DNA of 64,000 nt, from NCBI RefSeq assembly GCF_013266695.1, contig NZ_JABRXF010000001.1, forward strand, positions 1,679,736 through 1,743,735, written 5' to 3'. This stretch comes from Hongsoonwoonella zoysiae (GTDB lineage Bacteria > Pseudomonadota > Alphaproteobacteria > Rhizobiales > Stappiaceae). Positions 26,847 through 34,834 of this stretch are shown piece after piece (within the stretch, counting starts at the first letter, position 1; every line of letters starts with the position of its first letter). The position numbers were made by a program, and so were the translations under genes. The notes below the pieces were generated by a model. It was given only the letters and a program-made list of their open reading frames with translations. It ran no database searches and had not been told where the DNA came from.

Positions 26847-28085
26847 ATGGTGGAGCGTATCGCAGCCGACTGGTTGGCCGCCGCCTCGCTTCAGGCGGTC
26901 TTCGACGCGCTGGAGAAGGGCGGTGAGCAAGCGCGCGCGGTCGGCGGCTCGGTACGCAATACGCTTCTCGGCGTTCCGGTGACGGATATCGATATCTCCA
27001 CGACCAACCCGCCTGAAGAGGTCGTTCGCCGCATCAAGGCCGCGGGCCTCAGGGCCGTTCCAACCGGGATCGAGCACGGGACGGTAACCGTCGTGAGCGA
27101 TCACGACGCCTACGAAGTGACGACGCTGCGCGAAGACGTGGAGACCCATGGACGCCACGCGACGGTGCGCTTCGGGCGCGATTGGGTAAAGGATGCCGAG
27201 CGGCGCGATTTCACGATGAACGCGCTCTATGTCGACCGGAACGGGCATCTTTTCGATCCCGTGAACGGCTTGACGGACCTGAACGCCCGCAGAATTCGCT
27301 TCATTGGCGATCCGGCGGCCCGCATTCGCGAGGACTATCTCAGAATCCTTCGCTTTTTTCGCTTTCACGCCCAATACGGGCTGGGAGAGCTCGACAAGGC
27401 CGGCCTTCATGCGGCGATCGAGGGCCGTGACGGCCTGAGGAGGCTTTCGGCAGAGCGCATCGGGCTTGAGATGAGGAAGCTCGTCTCCGCCCCGAGGGCG
27501 CCTGAAACGCTTCGTCTCATGGCGGATATCGGCATTTTGGAGATCGTGCTTGCGGGCATCGCCCGGATTGTGGATTTCGCCAATCTGCGCCGTCTCGATC
27601 CGGTCGCGGGCGAGACCCGCGCACCCGCGGTCGGCCTTGCCGCGCTTGCCGGTTTCGTCGATGAGGATATTGATCGCATCAGCGACCGCATGCGCCTTTC
27701 GAATGCCGAGCGCAAGCGCATGATGGGTGCGCTCCACGTGGCCGACCGTGCCGGTCGCCCGGACCGAAGCCTGTCGGCGAAGGAATTGGTCTATCGCCAT
27801 GGCCGGACCGCCGCCGTCGATGGGCTCCTGCTTGCATGGGCGCGCCAGGGCGGCGACCCCGGCGACAGGCATTTTAGCGATGAACTCGATCTGGCCCGCA
27901 GTTTTCATGCGCCGCAATTTCCGGTCAGGGGCAGGGATTTACTTGGCCTCGGCGTTCCGCGGGGCCCCCGCGTGGGCGAGTGGATGGCGCTTCTGGAGCG
28001 CGCATGGATCGATGCGGACTTTCAGCCGACTTCGGCGGAATTGCTTCGGTTGGTGCATGCCGAAGCAAGCCCGGACGCGGGCTGA
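26847..28085 (+). CDS. cca: CCA tRNA nucleotidyltransferase
   Basis: This enzyme adds or repairs the 3' CCA of tRNA. It is a class II polymerase-beta fold enzyme: GGSVRNTLLGVPVTDIDIST carries the glycine-serine motif and the two catalytic aspartates, followed by RRDFTMNALYVD and the RNA-binding stretch DPAARIREDYLRILRFFRFH. The C-terminal half is helical. ATG at 26847 fits homologues (MVERIAADWL). Length 412 residues. Confidence 0.93.
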   Translation: MVERIAADWLAAASLQAVFDALEKGGEQARAVGGSVRNTLLGVPVTDIDISTTNPPEEVVRRIKAAGLRAVPTGIEHGTVTVVSDHDAYEVTTLREDVETHGRHATVRFGRDWVKDAERRDFTMNALYVDRNGHLFDPVNGLTDLNARRIRFIGDPAARIREDYLRILRFFRFHAQYGLGELDKAGLHAAIEGRDGLRRLSAERIGLEMRKLVSAPRAPETLRLMADIGILEIVLAGIARIVDFANLRRLDPVAGETRAPAVGLAALAGFVDEDIDRISDRMRLSNAERKRMMGALHVADRAGRPDRSLSAKELVYRHGRTAAVDGLLLAWARQGGDPGDRHFSDELDLARSFHAPQFPVRGRDLLGLGVPRGPRVGEWMALLERAWIDADFQPTSAELLRLVHAEASPDAG

Positions 28086-28340
28086 TTACACCCGGTTCCA
28101 TCCTTTCGGTTTCGGGGCCCTCGACTTTCCGCAAGCGCTTGCAACCTTGCCCATGTCTTTCATTTTCAAGTGAAACGTATTTCCGAAATCTAGCTTCGCC
28201 TCACATAATAAATAATCAATACAATTATTGTTTAATTATTGTATGAGAATCTGAACTGAAAAAAGTATAGCAAAAATCGTTATACAAAGATCACGTATAA
28301 CTTGATTTTGAAAAAAATATATTATTATGCTGTTGAAATA
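28086..28340. other. AT-rich region upstream of the betaine synthase leader
   Basis: There is no gene here. From about 28195 the composition changes abruptly from GC-rich to very AT-rich. A 9-base direct repeat AATTATTGT occurs at 28223-28231 and 28234-28242 inside a larger dyad (ATACAAT...ATTGTAT, 28219-28244). The segment probably carries the promoter of the downstream gene. TTGATT at 28302 is a possible -35, but I cannot place a -10 with confidence. Confidence 0.5.
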
Positions 28341-28530
28341 GGGGTTGGATCATTGTAACCCTACGCTTGTTAGCGCCGAAGCCGAGACGTGATTACCTGA
28401 GTGTGCTTGCTCGGGGCGTATCACGTGTACCTGTCCTACCGCGGCTTCCGGCTTGCTTCTCCTTCAAAGCGCCGCGTTCCGGCGTGGCCGCTACCGGCAT
28501 CGGAGCCTTGTGTGCTCCTGCACGGGTAAT
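28341..28530 (+). promoter_or_regulatory. highly structured 5' leader of the betaine synthase gene
   Basis: Successive helices can be drawn in about 190 bases. They include GGGTT...AACCC (28342-28361); a two-part stem ACGTGAT...ATCACGT (28387-28426) enclosing CCTGAG...CTCGGG; GCCGAAGCCG (28375-) with CGGCTTCCGGC (28443-); CGCCG...CGGCG; GCCG...CGGC; and GGAGC...GCTCC just before the ribosome binding region. It matches no riboswitch consensus that I can recall, including the SAM and SAH classes. A cis-acting RNA is a reasonable inference but unproven. Confidence 0.4.
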
Positions 28531-28547
28531 CAAACCGGGGATTTTAT

Positions 28548-30194
28548 ATGACTGCCAAACTCATCAAAGACGAAAGCTACGTTGAAGAATACACTGAGGA
28601 TTTCGTAGGCAATTGGGACAAGCTGATCGGCTGGGACGGCCGCCGCAAGAGCGAGTCCGGCTTCTTTCATCGCCTGTTGAACGCCTATGGCGTGGAATCG
28701 GTCGCGGATATCGCCTGCGGCACCGGGTTTCATTCGGTCGTATTGGCCGAGGACGGCTTCAAGGTCACCGCCTGCGACGGTTCGGCCAACATGATCGAGC
28801 GGGCGAGGGAGAATGTCGAGCAATCGGGCGTCGAACTGGTCGATACCCGTGTTGTCGACTGGCGCGAACTGCACAAGAGCTTCGGCCCGGAGGCTTTCGA
28901 CGCGCTTGTCTGCCTCGGAAATGCCTTTTCGCATCTTTTCGAGCATGAATCGCGCCGGGATGCGCTTGAATCCATGTTCAAGGCGCTGAAGCCCGGTGGA
29001 ATACTCATCATCGATCACCGGAACTACGACAGCATCCTCGATGAGGGCTACAGCACCAAGCACGAGTTCTACTACACCGGAAAAGGCGTGGACGTGCGGC
29101 CTGTCATCCTTAACCGCACGATGTGCAAGTTCCAGTACAGCTTTCCCAACGGCGACCGGCATACGCTGCAGTTGTATCCGCTGCGCCAGAACTACATGAG
29201 CCATCTCCTTGAGGATGCAGGCTTCGTGGATGTGACCCGCTACGGCGATTTCGAGCGTCCTTACGATCATTACGACGTCGATTTCATCCAGCAGGTCGCC
29301 TTCAAGCCCGTTGACAAGACGAGCGGCATCAAGCCGAAGCGCAAGGAAACGGCGGCTCGGAAAAACAAGAACCTGACCCGCGTCGTGCGCGAAACGCGCG
29401 AATATTACGATGGCGCGGCCGATGAGATTTACCGCGACATCTGGGGCGAGAACGTCCACATCGGCACATTCGAGCTTGAGGGCGAAAGCCTGCAGTCGGC
29501 CATGGTGCGCTCCAACCAGCGCATCGGCGATCTGATGGAGGTGCCGCGCAAGTCCCAGGTTCTGGACGTGGGTTGCGGTTACGGCGCCATGGCGCGCTTC
29601 CTGTCGCGCCGCTTCGGCTGCCGGGTGCTTGCCACAAACATTTCCGAGCGCGAGCTGGAATGGGGCGCGGAGCTGACGCGAGAGGCCGGGCTTGACGATC
29701 TCGTCACCTTCGAATGGGCGGATTTCCACGACCTTCCCTATGACGACGGCATATTCAATATCTACCTGTCGCAGGAGGCCTTCCTCCACGCCGCCGACAA
29801 GCAGAAGGTCCTCGACGAGGCATTCCGCGTGGTCAAGCCGGGCGGCCAGATCGTCTTTACCGATCTTCTGGTGCGCAAGGACGTTTCGAAAGAGGACCGC
29901 GAGCGTATCTACGAGCGCATCAAGTCGCCCGACATGTTCGATGCGGACGACTACCGCGAGGCGCTGGCCAAAAGCGGCTTTAACGTCAAGACCGATGCCG
30001 ACTGGTCGGAAAACGTAGCGCCCACATATGCTTGGGTTCGCTCCGAACTCCTGCGCCGTAGGCAAGAGTTCGACGATCGCATTGGTCCCGAACTTGTCGA
30101 GCGCACGGCGAACGCTCTGCAGTTCTGGGTCGATGCGGCGAACGCCGGCAAGATCGGCTGGGCCTGCTTCATCGCGGAAAAGCCAGCGAATTAA
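28548..30194 (+). CDS. fused glycine/sarcosine N-methyltransferase and sarcosine/dimethylglycine N-methyltransferase
   Basis: It makes glycine betaine from glycine by three SAM-dependent methylations, giving an osmoprotectant without external choline. The 548-residue protein carries two methyltransferase domains. The first (about 1-255) has motif I VADIACGTGFHSVVLAEDGF and the GSMT-type stretch RNYDSILDEGYSTKHEFYYT. The second (about 275-548) has motif I VLDVGCGYGAMARFLSRRFG and the SDMT-type LSQEAFLHAADKQKVLDEAF. A fused form is known from Actinopolyspora; in Halorhodospira the enzymes are separate. metK, the source of SAM, follows downstream. A long folded leader precedes it and a terminator follows. 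Confidence 0.9.
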   Translation: MTAKLIKDESYVEEYTEDFVGNWDKLIGWDGRRKSESGFFHRLLNAYGVESVADIACGTGFHSVVLAEDGFKVTACDGSANMIERARENVEQSGVELVDTRVVDWRELHKSFGPEAFDALVCLGNAFSHLFEHESRRDALESMFKALKPGGILIIDHRNYDSILDEGYSTKHEFYYTGKGVDVRPVILNRTMCKFQYSFPNGDRHTLQLYPLRQNYMSHLLEDAGFVDVTRYGDFERPYDHYDVDFIQQVAFKPVDKTSGIKPKRKETAARKNKNLTRVVRETREYYDGAADEIYRDIWGENVHIGTFELEGESLQSAMVRSNQRIGDLMEVPRKSQVLDVGCGYGAMARFLSRRFGCRVLATNISERELEWGAELTREAGLDDLVTFEWADFHDLPYDDGIFNIYLSQEAFLHAADKQKVLDEAFRVVKPGGQIVFTDLLVRKDVSKEDRERIYERIKSPDMFDADDYREALAKSGFNVKTDADWSENVAPTYAWVRSELLRRRQEFDDRIGPELVERTANALQFWVDAANAGKIGWACFIAEKPAN

Positions 30195-30204
30195 TCCGCC
30201 ATGT

Positions 30205-30252
30205 CGACTGCCGTGGAAAGCCACGCGATTGATCTCGCGGCAGTCGTTTTTT
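30205..30252 (+). terminator. terminator between the betaine synthase gene and metK
   Basis: CGACTGCCG (30205-30213) and CGGCAGTCG (30238-30246) form a perfect 9-bp stem followed directly by TTTTTT. The loop is long (24 bases) and contains a small inner stem GTGG...CCAC. It separates metK into its own unit unless there is read-through. Confidence 0.85.
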
Positions 30253-30261
30253 CAAGGGTGA

Positions 30262-30350
30262 AAAAGGGCGTTCCCGGGAAATTCCGATGGCCCTTTTCGC
30301 TCGCATCCATGGGGGCAAGTGCCTTTCAACGGGCAAAGTTGTCCCCGCAC
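30262..30350 (+). promoter_or_regulatory. metK leader with nested hairpins
   Basis: One hairpin has arms AAAAGGGC (30262-30269) and GCCCTTTT (30290-30297). Closer to the gene, GTGC...GCAC (30319-30350) encloses CAAC...GTTG (30327-30341), with GGGG/CCCC available for a further helix. Leaders of metK are often SAM-responsive in alphaproteobacteria, but this one fits no class I can recall. Treat it as a candidate only. Confidence 0.25.
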
Positions 30351-30376
30351 TATTTCAAGAAGGGTAACCTGAACTG

Positions 30377-31552
30377 ATGGATGGCTATATCTTCTCTTCC
30401 GAATCCGTCGGCGCCGGGCATCCGGACAAGGTCGCGGACAATATCTCCGACGGTATCCTCGATGCGATCCTGAGCGAGGATCGCAAGGCGCGCGTCGCCT
30501 GCGAAACCATGGTCAATACGGGCATGGCGGTGATCTCCGGCGAGATCACGACAACCGCCAAACTCGACTATGCCGAGATCGTGCGCGAGATCATTCGCGA
30601 CATCGGTTACACGGACCCGGCCCTCGGCTTCGCGGCCGATACGGCGGCCGTTCTTCTTTCGATCGACAAGCAATCTCCCGATATCGCGCAAGGCGTGAAC
30701 GAGGGTGACGGCCTCGATCTCAACCAGGGCGCGGGCGATCAGGGCCTGATGTTCGGCTATGCCTCGCGCGAAACGCCCGAACTTATGCCCATGCCCATCC
30801 AGCTTGCCCATCAGCTTACCCGCCGCCAGGCGAAGCTGATGAAGGACGGCACGCTGCCGTGGCTGCGCCCGGACGCCAAATCCCAGGTTTCCGTGCGCTA
30901 CGTGAACGAAAAGCCGGCGGCGCTCGACACGGTCGTGCTCTCCACTCAGCACGCGGAGGATGTGAGCCACAAGGAGCTTACCGAGGCGGTGATCGAGGAG
31001 ATCATCAAGCCGGAAATGCCGGAAGGTTTCATCGATTCGGAGACGAAATTCCTTGTCAATCCAACCGGGCGCTTCGTCATCGGCGGTCCGGTGGGCGACT
31101 GCGGCCTGACGGGGCGCAAGATCATCGTCGATACCTACGGCGGCATGGCGCGCCACGGTGGCGGCGCGTTTTCCGGCAAGGACCCTTCGAAGGTCGACCG
31201 TTCGGCGGCCTACGCCTGCCGCTATGTCGCGAAAAACGTCGTGGCTGCCGGTCTCGCCGACAAATGCGAAGTGCAGATCGCTTATGCAATCGGCATTTCC
31301 GAGCCCGTCTCGGTGCATGTGACGACCTTCGGCACAGGCAAGCTTCCCGACTGGAAGATCGAGCAGCTTATCCGTGCCCATTTCGACCTGCGCCCGAAGG
31401 GCATCGTCCAGATGCTCGACCTGCTGCGCCCGATCTACCGGCAGACTGCCGCTTATGGCCATTTCGGCCGCGGCGATGCCGGTTTCCCTTGGGAGAAGAC
31501 CGACAAGGCCGAAGCGCTGGCGGACGAGTTGAAGAAATCGGCCGTCGCCTGA
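30377..31552 (+). CDS. metK: S-adenosylmethionine synthetase
   Basis: It makes SAM from methionine and ATP. The family motifs are all present: [20 protein letters not shown] at the N-terminus, [18 protein letters not shown], and the phosphate loop [20 protein letters not shown]. At 391 residues it is full length. Placement right after the betaine synthase gene fits, since betaine made from glycine costs three SAM per molecule. A strong terminator follows at 31576-31606. Confidence 0.97.
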   Translation: MDGYIFSSESVGAGHPDKVADNISDGILDAILSEDRKARVACETMVNTGMAVISGEITTTAKLDYAEIVREIIRDIGYTDPALGFAADTAAVLLSIDKQSPDIAQGVNEGDGLDLNQGAGDQGLMFGYASRETPELMPMPIQLAHQLTRRQAKLMKDGTLPWLRPDAKSQVSVRYVNEKPAALDTVVLSTQHAEDVSHKELTEAVIEEIIKPEMPEGFIDSETKFLVNPTGRFVIGGPVGDCGLTGRKIIVDTYGGMARHGGGAFSGKDPSKVDRSAAYACRYVAKNVVAAGLADKCEVQIAYAIGISEPVSVHVTTFGTGKLPDWKIEQLIRAHFDLRPKGIVQMLDLLRPIYRQTAAYGHFGRGDAGFPWEKTDKAEALADELKKSAVA

Positions 31553-31575
31553 AAGACGTAGCGGCAAGTTAATTC

Positions 31576-31610
31576 AAAGCCCGGCAGCTTCAAGCTGCCG
31601 GGCTTTTTTC
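31576..31610 (+). terminator. metK terminator
   Basis: AAAGCCCGGCAGC (31576-31588) and GCTGCCGGGCTTT (31594-31606) form a 13-bp stem with a TTCAA loop, followed by more T residues. It begins 23 bases after the metK stop. Confidence 0.93.
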
Positions 31611-31721
31611 ATTCATTTTTCACGTCCCACCCTGCATTCACGGTGCCTGCGGGTTTCAATTCGCCAAGCCCGTACCTAAATCGACTGACGAACAAGAATG
31701 AGCGACGCCTCCGGAGCCTGA

Positions 31722-32723
31722 ATGAAACTGATATATCGATTTCGCGCCGTTTTCCTTCTTCTGGCGCTTGCCACCACGCTAAGCCTGATTGCCGCCGACT
31801 ATGCGGAGGCGCGGCGCGGATTTTCCTTCGGCGGCAGGGGGTTGCGCACATTTTCGGTGCCCAAGGCGACGCCGACGGCACCACGCAGGGCACAGCCCTT
31901 GCAAAACACCCAAACGCCGCGGCAAGGCACATCGCCTTCTCTGGCGGCCCGGCAGAATCCCGCCACTTCGCCACGGCGCGGCCTCTTCGGCGGCGGTTTT
32001 TTCGGCTCCATGATGGGCGGTCTTCTGCTTGGCGGGCTCATCGGCATGCTGCTGGGGCACGGGATCGGCGGGTTCGCCGGAATGCTGGGGCTCTTGCTGC
32101 AACTGGCGATTATCGGCGGAATTATCATGTTTTTCATGCGCCGGCGGCAGCCTGAACCGCAGCCGGCCTATGCCCCGGCGGGGCTTGCGAGTTCGCGGCT
32201 TTCCCAGTTTTCGGGTCAGCGGGAGAACGGCGGTTCGTCCGGGTTCAAGGTGCCGGATATCGGCGGGACTCCGGCATCTTCCGCTGCGTCTTCAACGCCT
32301 TTTTCGGAAGGAGACGAGATCGGCATAACGCCTGAGGATCTCGACACCTTCGAAAAGCTTCTGACCGATATCCAGGAGGCCTTCGGGCGCGAGGACTACA
32401 CCACGCTGCGAGGCCTTTCGACGACCGAAGCCTTTGGATTCCTTGCGGAAGATCTCGGAAAAGCGGCGTCGGCGGGGCTGGTGAATGAAGTGCGGGACAT
32501 CAAGCTCTTGCAGGGCGACCTTTCGGAAGCCTGGCGCGAGGGTGCGCAGGATTACGCAACGGTTGCAATGCGTTACACGTCAATTGACGTAACGAGGGAT
32601 CGTGCGACGAACAGGGTCGTCGAGGGTGATCCCGACACCCCTTCGGAGGTGACGGAACTTTGGACCTTCGTACGCGAAAACGGCGGAAACTGGCGGCTTT
32701 CAGCCATCCAGCAGGCCGGGTGA
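31722..32723 (+). CDS. Tim44-like domain membrane protein
   Basis: The 333-residue protein has a signal/anchor segment (about 8-26), then a Pro/Gln/Thr-rich linker, a glycine-rich double membrane segment (about 86-140, GGLLLGGLIGMLLGHGIGGF then MLGLLLQLAIIGGIIMFFMR), and a C-terminal Tim44-like domain (about 200-333) with LRGLSTTEAFGFLAEDLGKA and ELWTFVRENGGNWRLSAIQQ. Tim44-like proteins in bacteria are membrane-associated and their role is unsettled. ATG at 31722 follows a weak ribosome binding site (CCGGAG). Confidence 0.85.
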   Translation: MKLIYRFRAVFLLLALATTLSLIAADYAEARRGFSFGGRGLRTFSVPKATPTAPRRAQPLQNTQTPRQGTSPSLAARQNPATSPRRGLFGGGFFGSMMGGLLLGGLIGMLLGHGIGGFAGMLGLLLQLAIIGGIIMFFMRRRQPEPQPAYAPAGLASSRLSQFSGQRENGGSSGFKVPDIGGTPASSAASSTPFSEGDEIGITPEDLDTFEKLLTDIQEAFGREDYTTLRGLSTTEAFGFLAEDLGKAASAGLVNEVRDIKLLQGDLSEAWREGAQDYATVAMRYTSIDVTRDRATNRVVEGDPDTPSEVTELWTFVRENGGNWRLSAIQQAG

Positions 32724-32806
32724 TACCGGCCTGACTGGGGGTCTGACAGGGGCCTCACGGGCTATCCGCCAAAGCGGCGAGGAAAATTCCAGGCGGGGTC
32801 AAAAAG

Positions 32807-32858
32807 GTGAAATGAGGGGATTTGAGAAAGTCTCACAATTCCCTCATGGCCATTTCAC
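32807..32858 (-). terminator. hemF terminator overlapping the end of the gene
   Basis: TGAGGGGATTTGAGA (32813-32827) pairs with TCTCACAATTCCCTCA (32831-32846) with minor mismatches, extended by GTGAAA/TTTCAC (32807-32812 and 32853-32858). Read on the minus strand it is followed by CTTTTT. The right arm contains the hemF stop codon and its last codons. Confidence 0.7.
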
Positions 32859-33779
32859 GACCGGCGGCATGGACGAGAGGATGGAGGCGACGTTTCCGCC
32901 CGTCCTGAGGCCGAAAATCGTGCCCCGGTCGTAAAGCAGATTATACTCCACATAGCGGCCACGGCGGATAAGTTGCTCCTCGCGTTCCGCCTCGCTCCAG
33001 GGCTTTTCGAAGTTGCGGCGCACGAGGTCGGGATAGATCTTGCGGAAGGCGCGGCCGACATCCTGCGTGAAGGCGAAATCCGCCTCCCAATCCCCGCTGT
33101 TGAGATAATCGTAGAAAATGCCGCCGATGCCGCGCGGCTCGTCGCGGTGTTTCAGATAGAAATAGTCATCGCACCATGTCTTGTAGTGCTCGTAATCGGC
33201 GCAGGCGTGAGCGTCGCAGGCTTCGCGCATGGCGGCGTGGAAGGCGCGCGTGTCGGGGTCTGTTTGCGTTCGGCGGGCATCGAGAACGGGCGTCAGGTCC
33301 GCCCCGCCGCCGAACCACTGGCGCGTGGTGACGACCATGCGCGTGTTCATGTGAACGGCAGAAACATGCGGGTTCCGCGGATGGGCGATCAGCGAGATGC
33401 CGGAGGCCCAGAAGCGCGGGTCTTCAGCGGCACCTGGAATCTGGCCGCGAAATTCCGGCGAGAAGGAGCCGTGGACGGTGGAAACGTGCACGCCGACCTT
33501 TTCGAAAACGCGGCCATGCATCATCGACATGACGCCGCCGCCGCCCTTTTCACCGTCGTGGTTCGTCCGCTCCCAGGGGGTGCGCACGAAACGGCCGGGC
33601 GCCATATCCGAAAGCGGGCCGGAACGCTCGCCGATCTCATCTTCCAGCGCCTCGAAAGCGGAGCAGATATCGTCACGCAGGCTCGCGAACCATTCCGGCG
33701 CGCGGAGCTTCTTTTCCTCGATCCCGTCGGGGATCGGCCCGCCCTTCACGTCACCGCCGTCTGCCTTGCCGCCGCTCAT
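32844..33779 (-). CDS. hemF: oxygen-dependent coproporphyrinogen III oxidase
   Basis: It carries out the oxidative decarboxylation of coproporphyrinogen III in haem synthesis, using oxygen. Family marks are [50 protein letters not shown], and the C-terminal [24 protein letters not shown] chose ATG at 33779 ([10 protein letters not shown]); the frame extends 29 codons upstream without support. trmL lies 37 bases upstream in the same direction. Length 311 residues. Confidence 0.95.
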   Translation of the reverse strand: MSGGKADGGDVKGGPIPDGIEEKKLRAPEWFASLRDDICSAFEALEDEIGERSGPLSDMAPGRFVRTPWERTNHDGEKGGGGVMSMMHGRVFEKVGVHVSTVHGSFSPEFRGQIPGAAEDPRFWASGISLIAHPRNPHVSAVHMNTRMVVTTRQWFGGGADLTPVLDARRTQTDPDTRAFHAAMREACDAHACADYEHYKTWCDDYFYLKHRDEPRGIGGIFYDYLNSGDWEADFAFTQDVGRAFRKIYPDLVRRNFEKPWSEAEREEQLIRRGRYVEYNLLYDRGTIFGLRTGGNVASILSSMPPVVKWP

Positions 33780-33816
33780 GATTCGCCTTTCGGGAATTGG
33801 TTCAATGGGGAGACGT

Positions 33817-34275
33817 TTAGGGGAAAGCCTTCGTCTGGCGCAAGGCCTCGCCCAGCACCATCGCACCGGATATCGCCACGTTAAGAGAGCGCATGCCCTC
33901 CGCCATGGGGATCAGAAGGCGCGCATCGGCAGCATCGTGAACCGCATCCGGCACGCCGGCGGACTCGCGGCCGAGCAGGAGAATGTCCGACGCCTCGAAC
34001 GAAAACGCGGTGTAGGGAACGGCCGCGCGAGTGGAAAGCAGCACGAGGCGCCACGCTTCCCCCTTCCGCCAGTCCTCGAAAGCGGCGAAGGAGACATGGC
34101 GGACAAGCGCCGCGCGCTCCAGATAGTCCATTCCCGCACGTTTCAACGCATGGTCGGACAGCGGAAAACCCGCAGGCTCGATCAGGTGAACGCAGACACC
34201 CATGCAGGCGGCAAGACGCAGGATCGTGCCCGTGTTCTGCGGAATATCGGGCTGGTAAAGGGCAAGATCGGGCAA
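33817..34275 (-). CDS. trmL: tRNA (cytidine/uridine-2'-O)-methyltransferase TrmL
   Basis: This is a small SPOUT methyltransferase of 152 residues that methylates the wobble base of certain leucine tRNAs. The family pattern is clear: [20 protein letters not shown], then [28 protein letters not shown] and the knot region [20 protein letters not shown]. The best-fitting start is TTG at 34275, because homologues begin at this residue; no ATG is available there. The gene marks the left conserved flank of the SPARTA insertion. Confidence 0.92.
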   Translation of the reverse strand: MPDLALYQPDIPQNTGTILRLAACMGVCVHLIEPAGFPLSDHALKRAGMDYLERAALVRHVSFAAFEDWRKGEAWRLVLLSTRAAVPYTAFSFEASDILLLGRESAGVPDAVHDAADARLLIPMAEGMRSLNVAISGAMVLGEALRQTKAFP

Positions 34276-34357
34276 GGGCGCTTCCGCTTCGGCTTCGGTA
34301 GAGAGGGGAGAAGGGTTTAGCCGATTTGGCGAGGGCGTAAAGGGTGGGGAAGCGGCT

Positions 34358-34492
34358 TCACCGCCCGTTTTCGGTGGTGATTGTCACCACTGCCAGCCCG
34401 AAATGCCTATGCGCGCAGTGCTTCGCATCCTCCAGAACCTCGGCAAGCGGAACGCGGAATAGCCGGGCGTAAATATCCTTGATCGTGCTCAC
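34358..34492 (-). CDS. putative 44-residue protein upstream of trmL
   Basis: A short frame begins with GTG at 34492, with GGAAGG 7 bases upstream. The product starts STIKDIYARLFRVPLAEV, continues LEDAKHCAHRHFGL and ends AVVTITTENGR. The sequence looks like a real globular helix-strand unit rather than noise, and its codon use is GC-rich like trmL and unlike the neighbouring insertion. It could be a small gene or the surviving end of a longer one interrupted by the insertion. No family is recognised. Confidence 0.42.
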   Translation of the reverse strand: MSTIKDIYARLFRVPLAEVLEDAKHCAHRHFGLAVVTITTENGR

Positions 34493-34834
34493 GGGTTCGC
34501 CTTCCGTCGCGCGGGTTTTGTTCCGCGCTTGGGAGATTACACGAAAGGGAGGGGGTGGCTAGGAGGGGGGGGCGGCAGTAGTTAGGTCGGCCAGACTTTT
34601 TCCATCACGTTGCGATTGGACTCAGACAAACGCTGTGTCAAAACATCAATGGATAGTGGCGGTCATCGTAATTTTCAGGTCCAAATTTTCGCTTCCGAGC
34701 CTTGTTTTGCAGTTGCTGCATCTTTTAATGAAAGATCGTACATCGGTATAGGCGTTACCATAAAACTCGCTCTAAAATTGTGGACACCGTAACTTTCAAT
34801 TTCAATATGAGCTCAATCGACATATGTTGAGGAT
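34493..34834. other. left edge of the SPARTA insertion
   Basis: I see no supported gene. Composition shifts from GC-rich, through a G-run segment near 34545-34575, to AT-rich by about 34600. That step is the likely left boundary of the acquired DNA. The rest should hold the promoter of the TIR-APAZ gene. No attachment site, tRNA or transposase is visible. Confidence 0.5.

Noticed and set aside
28341-28530. Identification of the leader as a known SAM, SAH, glycine or cobalamin riboswitch
   Set aside because: None of the conserved core sequences of those classes is present, so I left it as an unidentified structured leader.
34610-34792. A 60-codon plus-strand frame before the SPARTA operon
   Set aside because: No ribosome binding site and no family resemblance; it lies in AT-rich promoter-like DNA.
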